Shown here: one piece after another, positions 61,980-64,000 of the stretch
Layout of the letters: each line of letters begins with the position of its first letter
Numbering within the stretch: the stretch's first letter is position 1
NCBI GenBank assembly: GCA_964352785.1
Contig: CAYGTI010000002.1
Location: 115,891-179,890, forward strand
Reading direction: 5' to 3'
DNA: 64,000 nt
Source of the DNA: JACOMS01 sp964352785
GTDB lineage: Bacteria > Pseudomonadota > Alphaproteobacteria > Caulobacterales > Maricaulaceae
Translations under genes and position numbers: made by a program
Notes under the pieces: generated by a model
Databases searched by the model: none
What the model was told of the DNA's origin: nothing
The model's input: only the letters and a program-made list of their open reading frames with translations

Positions 61980-63263
61980 ATGACCCGTTTTTTACGGTTA
62001 TTGTTTTTATCTCTCTTTATCATTTTCGTGGGAACCGCGCCGGCGCAAGTCACGCCGGAGCCCGAGATTGATCCTGAACCCGTTATCGAAGTAACCTCGG
62101 CGGCGGTTGATGATAGTAAAGTCAAAACGCGGATCGAGAATATATACAAAGAGATTGACGGCCTTGGCGATGTCACGGTCATGGTCAGCGAAGGCGTTGT
62201 GACGCTGGGCGGGCAGACGGCTAATGAGGCTCAAGCCGAAGCCGCGCAGCGCATTGCCATACGGCTTGAGGGCATAGTGACAGTTCAAGACGAAATTGAA
62301 CGCACGCTGAGTGTGCGCGACAATGTCTTGCCGATGGTTCAAAGCGCGCAAGATAATTTCTCCAAGCTATTAAATGCCCTGCCGTTGATAGGCTTTGCTC
62401 TTCTGGCCTTTGTGCTCACCGGTCTGTTGGGCGGGGCTCTCTCGCGGCGGCAAAAACTGTGGCAAAAAATTACGCCTAATCCCTTTTTAGCAGAAATTCT
62501 CGCGCAAGCCGTTCGGATACTTTTCTGGCTGATTGGTCTTGCGGCCGCTATGAATATTCTTGGCGCAACCGCTCTACTGGCCGGACTTTTAGGCGGGGCC
62601 GGGGTCATGGGTATCGCCATAAGTTTCGCCGTTCGAGACAGCCTCGAGAACTATATTTCTTCGATTATGCTAAGTTTACGCCAGCCTTTCCGGGCCAAAG
62701 ATCACGTGTTAATCAATGATCTTGAAGGTATTGTTGTCCGCTTAACATCCCGCGCGACGGTTTTGATGACACTGGACGGAAACCATCTGCGGATACCCAA
62801 TTCGACCGTGTTTAAAGGCGTGATTTTAAATTATACGACCAACCCGGAACGCCGTTTTACATTTGAACTGGGTATGGACTCGGAAGATGATCCTATAGCG
62901 GCCATGAAAACGGGCCTTGAGGCGATTAAATCTCACGACTTTATCTTAGCGGATCCGGAACCGGGCGCGCTGATTAAAACGGTCGGCGATTCAAATATTG
63001 TCATTATGTTCTCGGCTTGGATTAACCAATCACAGACAAATTTTGGTAAGGCCCGCAGCCTGACGATAAGATCAGCTATGCAAGTCCTGGACGCGCAAGG
63101 GTTTACGATGCCCGAGCCGATATACCGCCTCAGGTTTGATCCGCGTCTCAGCGAAGCCTTGGAGGGTCGCATGGGCGATAAGGCCGCCAAGGCAGCCAAG
63201 GCCAAACCCGCCGCCGCCAAAGACGACAAACCGCTGCCGTGGAACTATATTGAGGAAAGTTAA
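61980..63263 (+). CDS. BON-domain mechanosensitive channel (MscS family)
   Basis: Pressure-relief channel of the inner membrane, 427 residues. Signal peptide (about 1-23), a periplasmic BON domain (about 45-108, IENIYKEIDGLGDVTVMVSE), three or so membrane helices, the pore-lining GLLGGAGVMGIAISFAVRD and the MscS beta domain (LRQPFRAKDHVLI to NHLRIPNST). Tail ends in Ala/Lys-rich repeats. ATG 61980 is chosen for the leader. BON domains bind lipid or envelope components. Confidence 0.9.
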   Translation: MTRFLRLLFLSLFIIFVGTAPAQVTPEPEIDPEPVIEVTSAAVDDSKVKTRIENIYKEIDGLGDVTVMVSEGVVTLGGQTANEAQAEAAQRIAIRLEGIVTVQDEIERTLSVRDNVLPMVQSAQDNFSKLLNALPLIGFALLAFVLTGLLGGALSRRQKLWQKITPNPFLAEILAQAVRILFWLIGLAAAMNILGATALLAGLLGGAGVMGIAISFAVRDSLENYISSIMLSLRQPFRAKDHVLINDLEGIVVRLTSRATVLMTLDGNHLRIPNSTVFKGVILNYTTNPERRFTFELGMDSEDDPIAAMKTGLEAIKSHDFILADPEPGALIKTVGDSNIVIMFSAWINQSQTNFGKARSLTIRSAMQVLDAQGFTMPEPIYRLRFDPRLSEALEGRMGDKAAKAAKAKPAAAKDDKPLPWNYIEES

Positions 63264-63277
63264 ACGCTTGCGTTTAA
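63260..63277. other. Palindrome at the mscS-like gene end
   Basis: TTAAACG and CGTTTAA (63260-63266, 63271-63277) form an exact inverted repeat around CTTG and include the TAA stop codon at 63261-63263. It lies between convergent genes. It may help end transcription from both sides but no T-run follows on the plus strand. Confidence 0.45.
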
Positions 63278-63294
63278 AGGGAGCAGGTCATTGA

Positions 63295-63735
63295 CTAATG
63301 TGGAACCATACCCATTTGCCATGTAGACCACTTGAAAGTATTTGCATTATCAGAAGTTGTTGCGAAAATTGTGGGGCCTGTCATAATTTTCGAACTATCG
63401 AACTCGTCGACGCTGAAACTCATACTAACAAACGCATATTTTCCTTGTGGACCAGACGTGCAATCAATAGTGCTGATGAAAAGAGCTTGTTGGTTTTTTT
63501 CGTGACGTTTTCGATAAATGTCAAAAGCTTTTTTCGTTTTTTCTGCAAGTTTGAAACAGGTATAATTTACCAAGAAGATCGTATCCTCTGTTTCAACATA
63601 TTCAAGCGGTTCTGGCATATGCACCTGGTTTTCTCCATCTGGCGTTTTTGCCGTGGAAGAACATCCCACAATTGACCATGCGATTGCCGGGAATGCTAGA
63701 GTTTTGAGCAAGCTGTTTGCTATTATTTTGCGCAT
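63295..63735 (-). CDS. Small predicted lipoprotein, unknown family
   Basis: A 146-residue protein with lipobox I22-V23-G24-C25, followed by SSTAKTPDGEN. Two cysteines (YTCFKLAEK and IDCTSG) occur in the mature part. The composition is AT-rich compared with nearby genes, perhaps a recent arrival. No domain was recognised. Its start overlaps by 13 bases the end of an open frame (63723-63977), suggesting a two-gene unit entering from beyond the window. Confidence 0.6.
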   Translation of the reverse strand: MRKIIANSLLKTLAFPAIAWSIVGCSSTAKTPDGENQVHMPEPLEYVETEDTIFLVNYTCFKLAEKTKKAFDIYRKRHEKNQQALFISTIDCTSGPQGKYAFVSMSFSVDEFDSSKIMTGPTIFATTSDNANTFKWSTWQMGMVPH

Positions 63736-63977
63736 GAAGAAATGTCCTGAGATCTTTTTAGTGAATTAAACATGCGAGGATCTTTGCTCGGAGCCAGCAT
63801 ACGTATATCATTATTCATGGCATGCGCAATGACAAATCCTTTCCAAGCTGATGCCGCCCACTTTCTCTCATTACCTACTATATGAGCGCCATTTGCGATT
63901 TGAACATCTTCACGAGAGAAGTAATAGTGCAGAGTGAATAAGGGATTTGATGTGCCCCTAGCTTTATAGACACCTTG
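63723..63977 (-). pseudogene. C-terminal part of an unrecognised gene, possibly frameshifted
   Basis: The minus strand is open for 84 residues with protein-like content (GTSNPLFTLHYYFSREDVQI then ERKWAASAWKGFVIAHAMNN) and ends in TAA at 63723-63725, overlapping the lipoprotein start by 13 bases. No in-frame start gives a sensible protein and a TAA at 63978-63980 closes the frame. A neighbouring frame reads RWQQNEVT up to the same place, so a one-base shift near 63974 could join them. It may be a frameshifted gene, a sequencing error or chance; no family is recognised. Confidence 0.35.
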
Positions 63978-64000
63978 TTACTTCATTTTGTTGCCATCTC

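Noticed and set aside
1..64000. CRISPR arrays, tRNA or rRNA genes, transposases
   Set aside because: None was recognised by reading; no repeated spacer pattern, cloverleaf or transposase motif was seen, although no covariance search could be run.

Overview
The window looks like the chromosome of a marine, Caulobacterales/Hyphomonadaceae-type alphaproteobacterium. This rests on several seen gene orders that are typical of that group: dnaB-alr, ppiD-trpE-trpG-trpD facing tpiA-secG-pyrG, SPOR protein-nagZ-scpA-scpB-...-tatABC, and hflK-hflC-DUF2065-Do protease. Base composition appears moderate (near 50% GC by eye, not computed). No rRNA, tRNA, CRISPR array, transposase or integrase was seen. 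The genus assignment is inference.

Bases 1-15946 form an accessory catabolic region made of short, alternately oriented operons. It holds a 5'-truncated acyl-CoA synthetase, a metal-ligand-poor amidohydrolase-fold protein, a KshA-like Rieske oxygenase, three short-chain dehydrogenases, SRPBCC, SnoaL-like and DUF1214 proteins, a sulfotransferase, a KstD/fumarate-reductase-type flavoprotein, a hotdog thioesterase, an MFS carrier and a nitroreductase. The set resembles steroid or other polycyclic/isoprenoid catabolism, but the substrate cannot be read from sequence. Two adjacent Lrp/AsnC regulators (9486-10470) sit in the middle. Three of the intergenic regions of this cluster carry inverted TACGC/GCGTA motifs that are good operator candidates.

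Bases 16000-27434 are mixed: a TPR protein with an HEAGH membrane protein, a cysteine-rich secreted protein, a SodC lipoprotein, gyrA, a Crp/Fnr regulator, a Tat-type amine-oxidase lipoprotein divergent from an MFS carrier plus lipoprotein, and a tandem-domain aspartyl-protease-like lipoprotein.

Bases 27441-46040 are mainly housekeeping: alr, dnaB, a LysM protein, an RLAN/RimK ATP-grasp protein paired with a GNAT enzyme, trpD-trpG-trpE-ppiD, tpiA, secG, pyrG, a DMT carrier, DUF1801, a peptidoglycan amidase and parE. The GNAT/ATP-grasp pair lies directly beyond trpD, where trpC is often found.

Bases 46292-58769 carry cell envelope and chromosome functions on the plus strand (SPOR protein, nagZ, scpA, scpB, phosphoesterase, DMT carrier, tatABC, folA, hflKC, DUF2065, Do protease, SnoaL), with one convergent VUT transporter. 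Bases 58791-63735 hold an OmpR/EnvZ-type system, ilvE, a BON-MscS channel and a small lipoprotein. The last 280 bases contain the end of an unrecognised minus-strand gene with a possible frameshift.
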